Shown here: piece after piece, positions 34,017 through 43,193 of the stretch | Numbering within the stretch: position 1 is the first letter of the stretch | Layout of the letters: each line of letters opens with the position of its first letter | Assembly: GCA_029855935.1 (NCBI GenBank) | Contig: JAGSHN010000018.1 | Span: 76,547-140,546, forward strand | Source: Candidatus Thorarchaeota archaeon | GTDB taxonomy: Archaea; Asgardarchaeota; Thorarchaeia; Thorarchaeales; Thorarchaeaceae | Direction of reading: 5' to 3' | Length of the DNA: 64,000 nucleotides | Made by a program: the position numbers and the translations under genes | Notes under the pieces: generated by a model | The model's database searches: none | The model's input: the letters and a program-made list of their open reading frames with translations, nothing else | What the model was told of the DNA's origin: nothing

Positions 34017-34964
34017 CTAGCGCAGGGAGAGCAACACGCGGGCCAGTGCTCTGCCCAGCTTTCTAAAGTCAGAGTCGGAGATGTGAGGCACAGACCTCGT
34101 ATGTGATGGAATGTCAAAACGGGCGACCACGATTGTCACATTGCCATCCATTGAGTACTCGAAGAGTGCTGGATACCTCGCTCGAATCCTCGCATGCACC
34201 TTGTGCTCCTCGACTACGGGGCCCTTGTAGTAGCTCGCGACGAGATACGGATAGACGATTGATGATACCGACACCTGCACCTTGATCTGCAGTTCATCTG
34301 GCATGCCCTTCACACCAATCGCGGGCTCGGCATCGGCGATTGCAAGCGCACCATCCCGCTCTGCAAGCTTGACCTTGTACTTCACATCCAAATCAGGAAC
34401 GTCTGCCAGTGCCTCCACGTACCCGAGAACGTAGCCTGTTGGGGGCTCCGTGATGTAGGGGTGAGGATCCACCTTCGCCCACTTGTAGCCGATGGAGTAG
34501 CCAAGTATCGCCACCACTAGGTTGAGAATGATAGTCACAGCTGTGATGACCTGAGGACCGTACGTAGTCAACAGCTCCTCTCCAAGCATGAATATGAGGA
34601 ACATCACGAGAAGCTGACTGACAAGGGCAAGGCATAGGGCGGTGACGCAGGCACAGCTGACATCGGATGAGATGAGATGACCGTAGGCGTCCATATGCTT
34701 CTTGACCATCTCCCGGTATTCCTGGGGTGTGACTCTCACAGTCCGGACGTGCCACTCTCCAGGGAGGTAGTCAATGGCCCGTTTCGATGCCCAGCCAAGG
34801 ATGAGTGCCAGTAGGAGAAGCAGTAATGTCGCTATGTCCAAGACGTAGAAGGGTAGGAACGTAGAGAACCCGAGAGTGATGCTTAGGAACACGAGAACTG
34901 CGGCGGAAACAAGAGTGACCCTGCGCGATCTCGAGTAGTCCACAATGCCTGCATCCTTGCTCAT
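34017..34964 (-). CDS. Four-helix membrane protein, paralogue family D (copy 1)
   Basis: This 315-residue protein has four membrane helices in two pairs (about 16-62 and 105-165). Between the pairs lies a cytoplasmic loop with a W-x-x-R-x-x-R-x-T-P-x-E-Y motif, and a soluble alpha/beta C-terminal domain follows. Two paralogues lie at 43372 and 44322. The open frame begins at 35045, but start ATG 34964 is chosen. The upstream 80 bp contain a TATA-like element (about 35003-35013) and are duplicated as non-coding sequence at 43190-43316. The function is unknown; sensor or scaffold roles are possible. Confidence 0.65.
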   Translation of the reverse strand: MSKDAGIVDYSRSRRVTLVSAAVLVFLSITLGFSTFLPFYVLDIATLLLLLLALILGWASKRAIDYLPGEWHVRTVRVTPQEYREMVKKHMDAYGHLISSDVSCACVTALCLALVSQLLVMFLIFMLGEELLTTYGPQVITAVTIILNLVVAILGYSIGYKWAKVDPHPYITEPPTGYVLGYVEALADVPDLDVKYKVKLAERDGALAIADAEPAIGVKGMPDELQIKVQVSVSSIVYPYLVASYYKGPVVEEHKVHARIRARYPALFEYSMDGNVTIVVARFDIPSHTRSVPHISDSDFRKLGRALARVLLSLR

Positions 34965-35069
34965 CCTCTCACTCGCCCAAGATACTGTGAGCGTCTCAGC
35001 CAGATGTTTACATATCAAGTTTGCGAGATACAGCGCTAGGTGCATAGACGCTCCGGGCCAGACAACAGC
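34954..35069. repeat. Segmental duplication, leader of family D gene (copy 1)
   Basis: This region matches 43190-43316 in the same orientation, except for a short insertion in the latter. It covers the promoter and start codon of the gene at 34017-34964. Confidence 0.85.
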
Positions 35070-35423
35070 GTTTGGTTATTCAAGCAGTCGTATCGCCGAC
35101 ACTCGGTTCTCTTGTAGTTGGGGTTCTATGCTGGGTCATTCAGAGTGGGAGTCGGCGTGAGCGCAGGCTAGTGGTTGCGCTTGTGGTACACCAAGTCTTG
35201 GCCATTGTTCCCACCGACATCCCAACGCTATAGACGCGTAGTATGTAATACTGTACTGATAGGGTATACTCTCGATACCGTGATGATTGCAGCCGATGCC
35301 ACAGGAACAGCCGCAATCCAGGGTTCTACCGTAGAAACATAGTCAGCATTCCCTTGCTCCACTGTCGTCATCTCGATGGACCCAACCTATCAAGTACAGC
35401 GCCAATGTTCTCTTCGTGATCTC
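35070..35423. other. Intergenic region with remnant of a B-family 3' end
   Basis: No intact gene is present. About 35268-35350 resembles the 3' end of the B-family gene at 22311-22400 (shared segments around ATTGC-GCCGATGC and GCAATCCAGGGTT / TGATCCACGGTTG). It appears to be a decayed fragment on the minus strand. The rest shows no feature. Confidence 0.45.
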
Positions 35424-36152
35424 TCATAGTCTTCTCAATCGCTGGTCCACCAACTCGAGAACGAATGCTCTCTCTTTGACCAAGCGATAGAATCGGATCT
35501 TCTTTCTCGCCTCTCTCTCAGTCCAATAGCGTAGTGCCAACCATCCCGCAGCACTGACTAGCATATAGCCCGCGGCGGGCAATACCACAAACATGTTCAG
35601 CAAGGGACCCCACGCATATGAGGGAGGAAACAGGTAGGAGAGCGCTGTGTAGAGTGGTTGTGTGGTCATCCCCAACATTGGCGCAAGAATAGATGCGGCC
35701 TGCCTGGGACTGAGAACACATCTTCCTCTCACCGATAGCTCGGAGAGAAAGGAACGATAGGAATTCGTGAGCACCAGGCCCAGTATCCCGCCAAGAACCA
35801 CTAGGAGAAAGAGAACAGGTTTTACCAGATCTCTCCCTATGAGAGCGACCAACGTCTCATCCATCTCGTTCGGAACTATTAGCACGTAGCGGGACAGCAG
35901 GAAGGGAAGTGAGATGATAAACACAACCAGAGCCCCAAACAGAAAGAACCAATCTATTGAGAGCCAGACGCTCAGATCCACCCAGTCCTTCCTTCTCCTG
36001 ATAAGACCTGATAAGGTGATTAACGGAGCCATTCCAAATCTCACCCTATTGAGTATCTCAGTCTCATCGTACGTAGCGGCCGTCGCCTCCCACAGGTATG
36101 ACAAGACCCACTGCGCCATCGCCGCATACATAGAGGCAGAACATCTCTCCAA
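35424..36152 (-). CDS. Multi-pass membrane protein of unknown function
   Basis: This 242-residue protein has about five hydrophobic helices (near 40-52, 66-88, 110-130, 165-180 and 188-206) and a basic, helical C-terminus. It is not similar to families A, B or D by eye. A TATA-like AAGATATTTC lies about 28 bp before ATG 36152, so the mRNA would be nearly leaderless; Met8 is an alternative. It lies in the scrambled accessory zone. Confidence 0.55.
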   Translation of the reverse strand: MERCSASMYAAMAQWVLSYLWEATAATYDETEILNRVRFGMAPLITLSGLIRRRKDWVDLSVWLSIDWFFLFGALVVFIISLPFLLSRYVLIVPNEMDETLVALIGRDLVKPVLFLLVVLGGILGLVLTNSYRSFLSELSVRGRCVLSPRQAASILAPMLGMTTQPLYTALSYLFPPSYAWGPLLNMFVVLPAAGYMLVSAAGWLALRYWTEREARKKIRFYRLVKERAFVLELVDQRLRRL

Positions 36153-36404
36153 TCTTCACATACGTTTCAGAGGATGAAATATCTTTGTAGAAGACCCAAC
36201 CACCACACTTCTGCTCTTTTGGGTGGTGATTGGAATGCGTTCTTTAGAGAATGGGAGAAGACGGTCAACAACTGGGAACTACTCGGGGATGAGGTCGCAC
36301 CTGTCACCCGGGTGGTCAGCAGCACAAGGCCACCAAATGTGGACCTACCAGCTTGACACTGTGGTACTTCGATATGGATAAATTCGACAACGAGGAACTA
36401 TGAG
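36153..36404. promoter_or_regulatory. Divergent promoter region with inverted repeat
   Basis: The region holds TATA-like boxes for both flanking genes (AAATATCTTT at about 36178-36187 for the minus gene and GGATAAATTC at about 36376-36385 for the plus gene). It also has an imperfect inverted repeat, CCAACCACC / GGTGGTGATTGG, around 36200-36232. Confidence 0.4.
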
Positions 36405-37829
36405 ATGAAGAATCACTCTTCATTCTCTCTTGTCTGGCGGGAAGGTGATGGCGACTTGAAGAGGTGGTCTCTTGCCCTGCTTGTCTGTGTACTGGTGCTG
36501 ACCGTGCAGATGCAGCTATCCTACGGGCCAGATAGTGTTGCCTCGCCAGACACCATCAACGTGACCAACGGGGGAGATGTCGCATCCAACGAGATTCATC
36601 GCACCACGCGTCGCCAGGCAATCATCGATTTTGTCATGGCTCTCTACGATGATAATCTGGATGTCTACGATGGTGACTATGCCGTGTTCTATGGGTTTCT
36701 CACGCAGGCTCCGTGGGACCCAAGAATTCATCACAACCCCAGCCCCGACAATGTGTTTGACGGATATTTCGTTCTGAAGAGGTTGAATGCGACTGACCTC
36801 ATTGACTGGAGCAAGTGCAAGAATTTCCTCAAGAGCCTGATCAATCTAGACCCCGAGAGCGACTACTATCATCTTCCCAATTCATCAATCGATACTGCGC
36901 CTGATGTCTGGACTTGCGACACAGTGACCGAATACTACCCTGAACTGGGACTGGAGAGCTGCATATATCCAGACGAGATTACCCAGTTCGTGAGTGGTCT
37001 GCAGAAGACAGATGGTGGATTTGGGACAGCTCCCTTTTCTGATGAGATTGTGGAGAGTGCCACGATGACTGGCACAGCCTTTGCCCTCAGAACGCTCAGA
37101 CGTCTGGGACGTCTCGATATGATTGACAAGGAGGCGGCTCTTGACTTTGTTCTCTCCTGCTACAAGGACGATGGCGGATTCTCCGACATGCCGACAGGTG
37201 AGTCGCTCGTGGGTGCTGTCCCACTCGCGATAATGGCGCTGGAGGCACTGGGACGGACTGACCTGATCAGGACTGAGGAGACAACGAACTTCACGCTTCA
37301 GTTCCTCGACAACAACACAGGGGACGTACCGGACCATACGATAGTCACCCTGTATCGAATACTCTGGTCGCTGGACCATATGGGGACACTGGACAGGGTG
37401 AATCTCGATGCTGTGTTGACGTGGGTACTTGACTGTCAGTCCGCACAGAACGGAGGATTCGACCCCGCTCCGGACCATATGGATGAGTGGAAGGAGAATC
37501 TCTATCTCACAAGGGTGGCGACAGATATTCTTGAACTCCTCGGGCGAATGGACCTTCTCGACGAGAATATGACAGTCTTCCATTATCCCAAGCACACGAT
37601 TCCGGATTGGTACATAGAGTTGACGAACAGGGAGTTTGGGAACTCAACCAGTACCACCACTGCGCTGGGAGGAGGATCGTGGGGTCTTCCATCAATTGAC
37701 ATCCTGAGTGTCATTGCACCATTCGTGCCGGGACCTCTACTTCTGACTCTGATCGCCTCACTTGGAGTCTACATCTACTACTCAGAGAGACAGAGGAGGA
37801 AACTGAGTCGGCTTAGAGAGAAGAGGTAG
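36405..37829 (+). CDS. Exported prenyltransferase/squalene-oxidase-repeat protein with C-terminal anchor
   Basis: This 474-residue protein starts with a signal or anchor helix (about 19-38). The body is made of alpha-alpha toroid repeats like those of protein prenyltransferase beta subunits and terpene cyclases: Q-x-x-DGGFG (near 205) and YKDDGGFSD (near 252) with intervening helix pairs, and a weaker copy QSAQNGGFD (near 345). A C-terminal membrane helix (about 435-462) and a basic tail anchor it, so the toroid faces outward. The zinc Asp-Cys-His set of prenyltransferases is not evident; a binding or scaffold role is more likely. Its leader is short, with a TATA-like box 25 bp upstream. Confidence 0.75.
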   Translation: MKNHSSFSLVWREGDGDLKRWSLALLVCVLVLTVQMQLSYGPDSVASPDTINVTNGGDVASNEIHRTTRRQAIIDFVMALYDDNLDVYDGDYAVFYGFLTQAPWDPRIHHNPSPDNVFDGYFVLKRLNATDLIDWSKCKNFLKSLINLDPESDYYHLPNSSIDTAPDVWTCDTVTEYYPELGLESCIYPDEITQFVSGLQKTDGGFGTAPFSDEIVESATMTGTAFALRTLRRLGRLDMIDKEAALDFVLSCYKDDGGFSDMPTGESLVGAVPLAIMALEALGRTDLIRTEETTNFTLQFLDNNTGDVPDHTIVTLYRILWSLDHMGTLDRVNLDAVLTWVLDCQSAQNGGFDPAPDHMDEWKENLYLTRVATDILELLGRMDLLDENMTVFHYPKHTIPDWYIELTNREFGNSTSTTTALGGGSWGLPSIDILSVIAPFVPGPLLLTLIASLGVYIYYSERQRRKLSRLREKR

Positions 37830-38161
37830 GTAGGACAGAGACCGCAGCTGACCCAATAGACCACTCACCACCTTGAAGGGCACCGCGAGTTGAGTGAGGA
37901 TTGGACCTCACGGCCATTCTCTCCCGTTCGCTCCAGATTGCCCGACGGCCACCTTCTTTGTACACGCGCCGACACAGGCGTGCCATCTACCACGACCATT
38001 TGATAGAGGTTCACCGTCCTCAAACATAGTATCTTGCCAGCAAGGCTGAGTCAATAGCACTATGTCGGATTCACCATAGAACAAGAGCGCAGCAAAGACG
38101 GAAGAATCCACATGTTTTTCCACTAGATGGGACTGTGTGGGAAAAATGATAGCGAAGTGTG
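37830..38161. other. 332-bp intergenic region
   Basis: No supported gene is present. A minus-strand frame at 37908-38123 would encode 71 residues without a ribosome binding site or motif. It precedes the remnant toxin-antitoxin pair. Confidence 0.3.
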
Positions 38162-38317
38162 ATGACTGAGGGAGAACATACTTACCAAAGAGAGAGGCCT
38201 GGCAAAGAATTCAATCTCGTTGATACTACAACGGGAATCTATCTTGTACCCATTCCAGCCGACCCGGTAAAGGATCTGGAAGAAGAGTCGGCAAAGGACC
38301 TCCCGAGAAGTCAATAG
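38162..38317 (+). pseudogene. Truncated AbrB/VapB-like antitoxin remnant
   Basis: This 51-codon frame starts at ATG 38162. The segment PGKEFNLVD, then TTGIYLVPIPADPVKDL, has the pattern of the C-terminal half of AbrB-type VapB antitoxins (G-D-E-F-x-V, then a strand and P-x-P-x-D-P-V-x-x-L). The N-terminal half of the swapped-hairpin domain is missing or scrambled. There is no ribosome binding site. It lies 55 bp before a dead PIN-domain toxin in the usual antitoxin-toxin order. Confidence 0.6.
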
Positions 38318-38360
38318 AGAACTTCAAAAGAAACACTCAAGAGCAGGCAATGGGGGTACT

Positions 38361-38717
38361 TGAGTACTCTATGTGGGTACTGACTTCTTTCTTGCACTGC
38401 TCGAGGCAACAGACTAGCCAAAGAAGAAAGCACGGTCAATTCTGAGGAGACACAAGGGCAATGGTACGACTTCAGAAGCAACTCCTATTGAGATGATGCT
38501 TTTGGCAAGAAAATACAGTCTGGACTGTGTCAGAATTGCTACGGACATTATGAGAATCTGCGGAATAGAGGATTCAACATACTGAACGGCGCTGTGCATC
38601 TCTGAGAGTGTCGGGGTCTTTGATGCCTTTTATGCAGGTCATCGCAAGGGCAAGACAATCAGCTCAGACTCTGTCTATGGTGGACTCGGACTGAAAATAG
38701 TCAGGCTTGAACGTTGA
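38361..38717 (+). pseudogene. Degenerate VapC-like PIN-domain toxin
   Basis: One frame reads a whole PIN domain broken by two stops: TAG at 38415 and TGA at 38583. Family marks are YVGTDFFLALLEATD (the first Asp of the usual V-D-T-D replaced by Gly), TSEATPIEMMLLA with the central Glu, VGVFDAFYAGH with the third acidic residue, and ISSDSVYGGLGL near the end. No start codon remains. With the antitoxin fragment before it, this was a vapBC RNase toxin-antitoxin pair. Confidence 0.75.
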
Positions 38718-38992
38718 CAGTTGTAGTATTTTCGCATCAAGAAGTTAGTGAAAAAATCAGCCCATACAAGACCTGTAGTGAACAGACTACCAGAAACTAC
38801 TCCCAACAGGAAACATACCAGTGTTAGAATCCTCCTTCTCTTCAAGTATGGAAGAAACCTGCCAATTCCGCAGACATTGGATGTCCAAGATGGACCAACG
38901 CGAATATTGGCGATTCTGAACCCTGATTGTGTGTCCCCGTCTAGTCTCATAGCAACATATCGACCAATCCTACTAGACTTCCACGCCAACAC
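38675..38992 (-). CDS. Hypothetical membrane protein or remnant
   Basis: This minus-strand frame of up to 105 residues has one strong membrane helix (ILTLVCFLLGVVSGSLFTTGLVW) after a basic stretch. It overlaps the 3' end of the dead PIN gene on the other strand. There is no ribosome binding site or homologue known to me. It may be a piece of a decayed membrane gene, as is common in this zone. Confidence 0.3.
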   Translation of the reverse strand: MLAWKSSRIGRYVAMRLDGDTQSGFRIANIRVGPSWTSNVCGIGRFLPYLKRRRILTLVCFLLGVVSGSLFTTGLVWADFFTNFLMRKYYNCQRSSLTIFSPSPP

Positions 38993-39104
38993 AGTGTCTC
39001 TGCCTGGGTCATCTCAGTTCTACTACTAGACATTCTCCAGCTAGGAAGCTGTCTGTCTGCAAGAACCCTCTCACCTGAGCCTTGATACAGACAACTCTAC
39101 TAAG

Positions 39105-39450
39105 GGCTCGATGGATGGTCAGAGGATACTCCGGAGATTCAGGATCCACTACCTAGACATCGGGTACGTTCCCGATGATGGTCCCCACTGCTATGTTCAC
39201 CGCACCATCACAATGCATCAGGACAACATCGGTCACACTTCTCGGACGAAATAGCAACAGGCAGTCTAGGTCCCTCACCTCCGTAGCAGGCCTCGCACCA
39301 TTGAGAACAGTGCTGAAGACCAGAGAGAGTGGGGAATCAATACCAGAAGACTTGGGTGCCAGCGTTGCGCACAGCACGGAGTACCGAGCTGCCGCATAAG
39401 ATCTACAAGAACGTGTTGTGATGAATCTCTGCGGACCGAGGTTTCAACTC
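39105..39450 (-). pseudogene. Remnant of the A-B gene junction
   Basis: This stretch aligns with about 21345-21712. It contains the 3' end of the family A gene (SSGIDSP...LSL...FSTV in a shifted frame) and the start of a B-family gene (VPDV and AVNIAV-like core). Many substitutions and indels have destroyed both frames. It shows that the A-B pair was once present here too. Confidence 0.75.
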
Positions 39451-39539
39451 ATAAGTCTACAAAGGCACCCCCATGGTCGGTGCCTATCAGAGAAACTGAA
39501 CTGTGGCACCAATCATTGTGATGATTGCGCTCCATTCAT

Positions 39540-40288
39540 CTATGAGTTCACATAGGCCGCCAGAAAGAGTACGACCTCCTTGGGAACTGTCTTGTCAAGA
39601 TGTCGTATCAGCAGCCGTCGTCTAGGCCCGAACGTACGAGTCCCAAGACCTTGCCACAGGATCTCCCTGAGGGAACGCCCACCAATTCTTAGAACAACCC
39701 GCTCTTTCGGTCCACCAGTTCAAGTGTATGAATACCAACTCTGCTATCAGGGGCAAACCATCTTGCGCCCTCTTCGTCGTATACTACGTACGTAGCGGGC
39801 TCGCCGATTGGGCTTGCCACAGGAGACCTTGACCAGATGAATCCATAGGTATACGTATCAACATAGTAGGTCTCACCAGCGCCTGTCGGAATCTCAACAA
39901 CGTTCTTCGCTGGTGAGCCATCGTCCCCTTTGACAAACCTGATTGTTGTCCGAAGACGGACTCCATCAGCATCCAATACGGAGAACTCTTGATTGAAATC
40001 GAGCATTTGATGCGCCGTTTCAGCATCCCAGACCGAGGAGTTCCTAAGGATTAGAAGGCAGGATTCGCTCTTGTGTTTCTCTCGTTCAATCGTCCACGCT
40101 TTCGCACTGATACGAGCATCAGACAGACGACTCCAGTGAATGTACTCTGTTCGTTGGAGAACAATTCGGGTATTATCGAGGTCTAGTGTTTCCAGCCTCT
40201 CCGTTGGGGCATATCGCCTGAGCATCCTCTCACGCCATCTCTCAGTACTCCTTCTGACAGCCTCCCTAGGCCTCTCACTCAGAGGCAA
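39540..40288 (-). pseudogene. Frameshifted paralogue of the 263-residue protein at 40828
   Basis: The first 199 residues read in one frame to a TAA at 39689. Just before it, around 39701-39709, loss of one base shifts the frame. The following minus-strand frame continues with RVVLRIGG and VPKEVVLFLAA to TAG 39540, matching the end of the gene at 40828 (CVLNLGRI, IPKELALFMAA). Shared marks upstream are RW.....L..Y.P...LE.L.L, VWDAET, YFVD/YYVD and GPRW/GARW. The protein looks soluble and beta-rich, with no signal peptide. Confidence 0.75.
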
Positions 40289-40827
40289 GGTACGCCACTC
40301 CTCATAGTCTCGTGCTCAGTTCTTCCATCTACATTGCTCAGAACCAATAGGTGTTGCGCCACCTGCGACTATATGCAAGAGTCCATCGAGGACACTCTAT
40401 GTAACTATTGTTTCTATTGTGACGGGTGACTGGTCATTGGAATGAGTGGTTGTCTCTGCTATGTGAACGCCAAAGGACGCCTCCTATTGCTGTCAATGTG
40501 AGAAGAAGAACACCCCGTATATCTCAGGTGACAGCCAGTTCAGCAGGGCAGTCTCCTCCTTGATGATACATCTGAAGACATGGAGAAGAGCATACACAAG
40601 TGTCAACATAAGGAGGACAGTCAGACTCCCTCGTCTGTATTGATGTTCATCGAGTGCAAGACCCTCCCAGTGTGCACAGAATGACCAGGGACCATACCCA
40701 GAGTCTTCTGTCAGTAGATATCATCTATGACCCCCAGTAGTCCCTCCAACTACCGTAGCCACTCTGGGAGACATCCTTGCTCCTTTCACTTGTGTCTCTT
40801 GCGTGTGTCACACATTGCAGAAGGGCC
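40289..40827. other. 539-bp intergenic region with a possible membrane-gene remnant
   Basis: On the minus strand an open stretch of about 68 codons (about 40500-40705) contains a hydrophobic helix (LTVLLMLTLVYALLHVF) followed by TALLNWLSPEIYGVFFF, but it has no start codon at its beginning. It may be the tail of a decayed membrane gene. Nothing else is seen. Confidence 0.35.
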
Positions 40828-41619
40828 TCACATAATCGTAGAAGCCGCCATGAATAGGGCAAGCTCCTTGGGAATCTCTGGAGCAATCGACTCGAATCTT
40901 ACTTGTAGTCTTCCCGGCCCGCGGAGTCCAATGATTGCGGCCGCAAACCTCTGCCACATCCTGATACGCCCCAGATTCAGAACACATTGTCCTCGGGCAT
41001 CAACCATCTGCAAACTTTGGACACCCCATTCAACAGCGTACCACCTGGGTCCGCTCTGATCTCGAACCACAACTGTGGGCCTCATCCGTAGCGACTCAAC
41101 AAATGGAGCGTATTCAATTGCTCTCCGTGGTTTCCCGCCCTCTATACTGCAGATTCCCCGGTATGAATCGACAAAATAGATGTGGCCATCTGAATCCTCT
41201 ATCTGCGTGGCATATTTGCCAAAGCTACAGGTCAACATTGGCAAGAATATCGATGTCTTGAGGCACACCCCGTTCCTGTCTATGATGGCAAACTCGTTTC
41301 TCCAGATGATCATATTCTCAAGGGTTTCTGCATCCCAGACCACAGGATGTTTCACTATCAGACAGTAGGTCTCTTCAGGGTGGGCCGGTCTGGACACCTG
41401 ATACCCACTCATTCTTCCAAGTCCCTTGAGTCCTATCCTGATGGCAGGCATCTCATATTCTCGAAGAGTAACTGTGCAGCCACTCAGATTCAGACTCTCA
41501 AGTTCCCCAATCGGGCGGTACTTCTCTAGGAGGTCCTGTCTCCATCTGTCAACTCGCTCTGCGACCCTTTGCTTCATCTCTGTCTGCACAGCCACTGGTC
41601 CATCCCTACTGTCCGTCAA
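40828..41619 (-). CDS. Hypothetical protein, intact paralogue of 39540-40288
   Basis: I do not recognise this 263-residue soluble protein. It opens with a charged helix (RVDRWRQDLLEKYRPI), then about a dozen predicted beta strands rich in aromatic and hydrophobic alternation, and a C-terminal helix. The build recalls lipocalin, LURP or tubby-like beta barrels, but no signature is clear. It sits 4 bp upstream of nothing coding and just downstream of the B-family gene at 41623 on the same strand (the two genes nearly touch), so both are probably co-transcribed. Confidence 0.55.
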   Translation of the reverse strand: MTDSRDGPVAVQTEMKQRVAERVDRWRQDLLEKYRPIGELESLNLSGCTVTLREYEMPAIRIGLKGLGRMSGYQVSRPAHPEETYCLIVKHPVVWDAETLENMIIWRNEFAIIDRNGVCLKTSIFLPMLTCSFGKYATQIEDSDGHIYFVDSYRGICSIEGGKPRRAIEYAPFVESLRMRPTVVVRDQSGPRWYAVEWGVQSLQMVDARGQCVLNLGRIRMWQRFAAAIIGLRGPGRLQVRFESIAPEIPKELALFMAASTIM

Positions 41620-41622
41620 ATA

Positions 41623-42753
41623 TCATACAACAAGTTCAAAGGTGCAGCAAGGAGCATATGCATAGGAGAAGGTATCAATCACATATTCCAAGACCCCAAT
41701 TACGATGGATACCCATTCACTGACACCGATTTTTGATAGAGCCATGTCGGCAGTCATGGTCAACTTTCCCAGTCTTAGGGCAAGTGCACGTGATAGTGGT
41801 CCACTGACATACGTGCTTATCAAGGGGATCAAGACAGCATTAACCAATGGCATAATATTGCCCAAGCCAATTAGACTCAAGATGTGAGGCAACAAGAGGC
41901 CTATGGCATACGTGATAAGTGAACTAAGAAATGTGAGCACATACATATCAAGTGATGAAATGACCGCAGTTACCAATGTTCCTATGAGTGAAACCGCAAG
42001 GCCCCCTAGTATGGCTGTGCAGAACACTTGCAAGGCTGGTTTGATGAGAACTGGCCAGATCCAATTGAGTAGTCCATTTCCGAAACCAATGTCAATACAA
42101 TCCAAGAGAATGCCTATCGCATCCCAAGTAGTCCCAAACACACCAATCCCGAGCGCTAGGCAAGCGTGTAGCATAAACGAGAGTGTGTTTCCCCTAATAG
42201 TCGCACTCGGCCATGGATAGTAGGATATCTGAATCGTGAATGGAGCAAGAAGATGTAGTCTTGTTTCGCCTTTCAGAAGCCTAGATATCTGGGTAAACAC
42301 CATACCGCTCAACGTTGCCTCCGTCGGTCTGAGCAAGAAGGTGGCTATGAGCGCACCAAGTGTAGCATCTACTAGTCCGTCAAAACCCACGGCAATAGTC
42401 GGGGATACATACTTGTTTATGTTTCCAGATTCACAGGCCAGCACTATGTCCTTTCCCGGGGTCATCGCGGTTCTACTACTGAATGCTTTCCATGAGAGCA
42501 TACGTGACTGTGTGAGAATCCCCTCCTCTGAGCCGTGGGACACCCACACGACTCTTCCAAACGCTCGATGGATTGTCAATGCATAATCCAGCGAGCCGTA
42601 CTCCACCACCCAGACATCAGGTACGTTCTCAGTGATAGTCCGGACCGCTGTGTTCACCGCACTGTCGCGATGCATCACCACAACAACATCAGCCATCACT
42701 GGTGTTGAGAGAGGCATGACCCACAGCGGGGACATCATCATCACAATCATCAC
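41623..42753 (-). CDS. B-family protein, second intact copy
   Basis: This 376-residue homologue of the gene at 22281 has the same build. A signal-like N-terminus runs to about residue 21. The alpha/beta core carries H73-G74 in WVSHGS and C107 in IVLACES, followed by about seven membrane helices. The N-terminal 80 residues are almost identical to the 22281 copy, and the membrane part has diverged strongly. This points to recent exchange or selection on the core. Caspase/CHAT-like activity is inferred from the His-Gly...Cys order only. It is followed directly by the 263-residue gene. Confidence 0.65.
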   Translation of the reverse strand: MMIVMMMSPLWVMPLSTPVMADVVVVMHRDSAVNTAVRTITENVPDVWVVEYGSLDYALTIHRAFGRVVWVSHGSEEGILTQSRMLSWKAFSSRTAMTPGKDIVLACESGNINKYVSPTIAVGFDGLVDATLGALIATFLLRPTEATLSGMVFTQISRLLKGETRLHLLAPFTIQISYYPWPSATIRGNTLSFMLHACLALGIGVFGTTWDAIGILLDCIDIGFGNGLLNWIWPVLIKPALQVFCTAILGGLAVSLIGTLVTAVISSLDMYVLTFLSSLITYAIGLLLPHILSLIGLGNIMPLVNAVLIPLISTYVSGPLSRALALRLGKLTMTADMALSKIGVSEWVSIVIGVLEYVIDTFSYAYAPCCTFELVV

Positions 42754-42971
42754 AAGAACAATTCTCAGCGAGATGCGGTCATGACGACCGACCGACCTAG
42801 ATTAGCCCGTGGGCTCGCTGCACCACCCATCAATCTCTCTCCCTCATATGCGATTCCTTGTCGAATCCGACACCTGAGCAGATGAATTTATGTCTTGCGG
42901 GCGGTCTTCAAGACTGGGACTTCTCCACGGCGACACTGTGACACGGGATGGAATGATTGCGAGCCTCTGCA
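42514..42971. repeat. Segmental duplication, copy 2 (B-gene 5' end and upstream region)
   Basis: This is the counterpart of 23005-23465. It carries the B-gene core coding sequence, the upstream non-coding stretch, a TATA-like GAATTTATG (about 42884-42892) and the near-palindrome CGGTCTT-C-AAGACTG (42902-42916). Confidence 0.85.
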
Positions 42972-43050
42972 TCGATGGCCATCCGAGGTGGCCTCGCCGA
43001 GAAACCACCGATACGGAGTGTATTCATAGCTACCTAGACCCAACTCTCTT

Positions 43051-43193
43051 GGGGATGAACACTTGTTGCGGAAAATGAGCATAGACAGAAGACTCTATCA
43101 CAGAGGAGAGTCGCCGCTCTGTGATTTCCGTGCGAACAGTTGATGGCGGCGTGGTGACAGAGACACACGAGGAGTACTGAGATGCCAAATCCT
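43051..43193. repeat. Segmental duplication, copy 2 (XPB leader without XPB)
   Basis: This is the counterpart of 23638-23779. It keeps the TATA-like box, the inverted repeat (43097-43104 / 43118-43125), GAGGAG and an ATG at 43182 with four XPB codons. It then switches abruptly to the leader of a family D gene. No XPB gene follows. Confidence 0.9.

Noticed and set aside
38361-38717. Recoding of both TAG and TGA to keep the PIN toxin active
   Set aside because: It also lacks a start codon, the first catalytic Asp of the motif is Gly and the antitoxin is truncated; decay explains all of this more simply.
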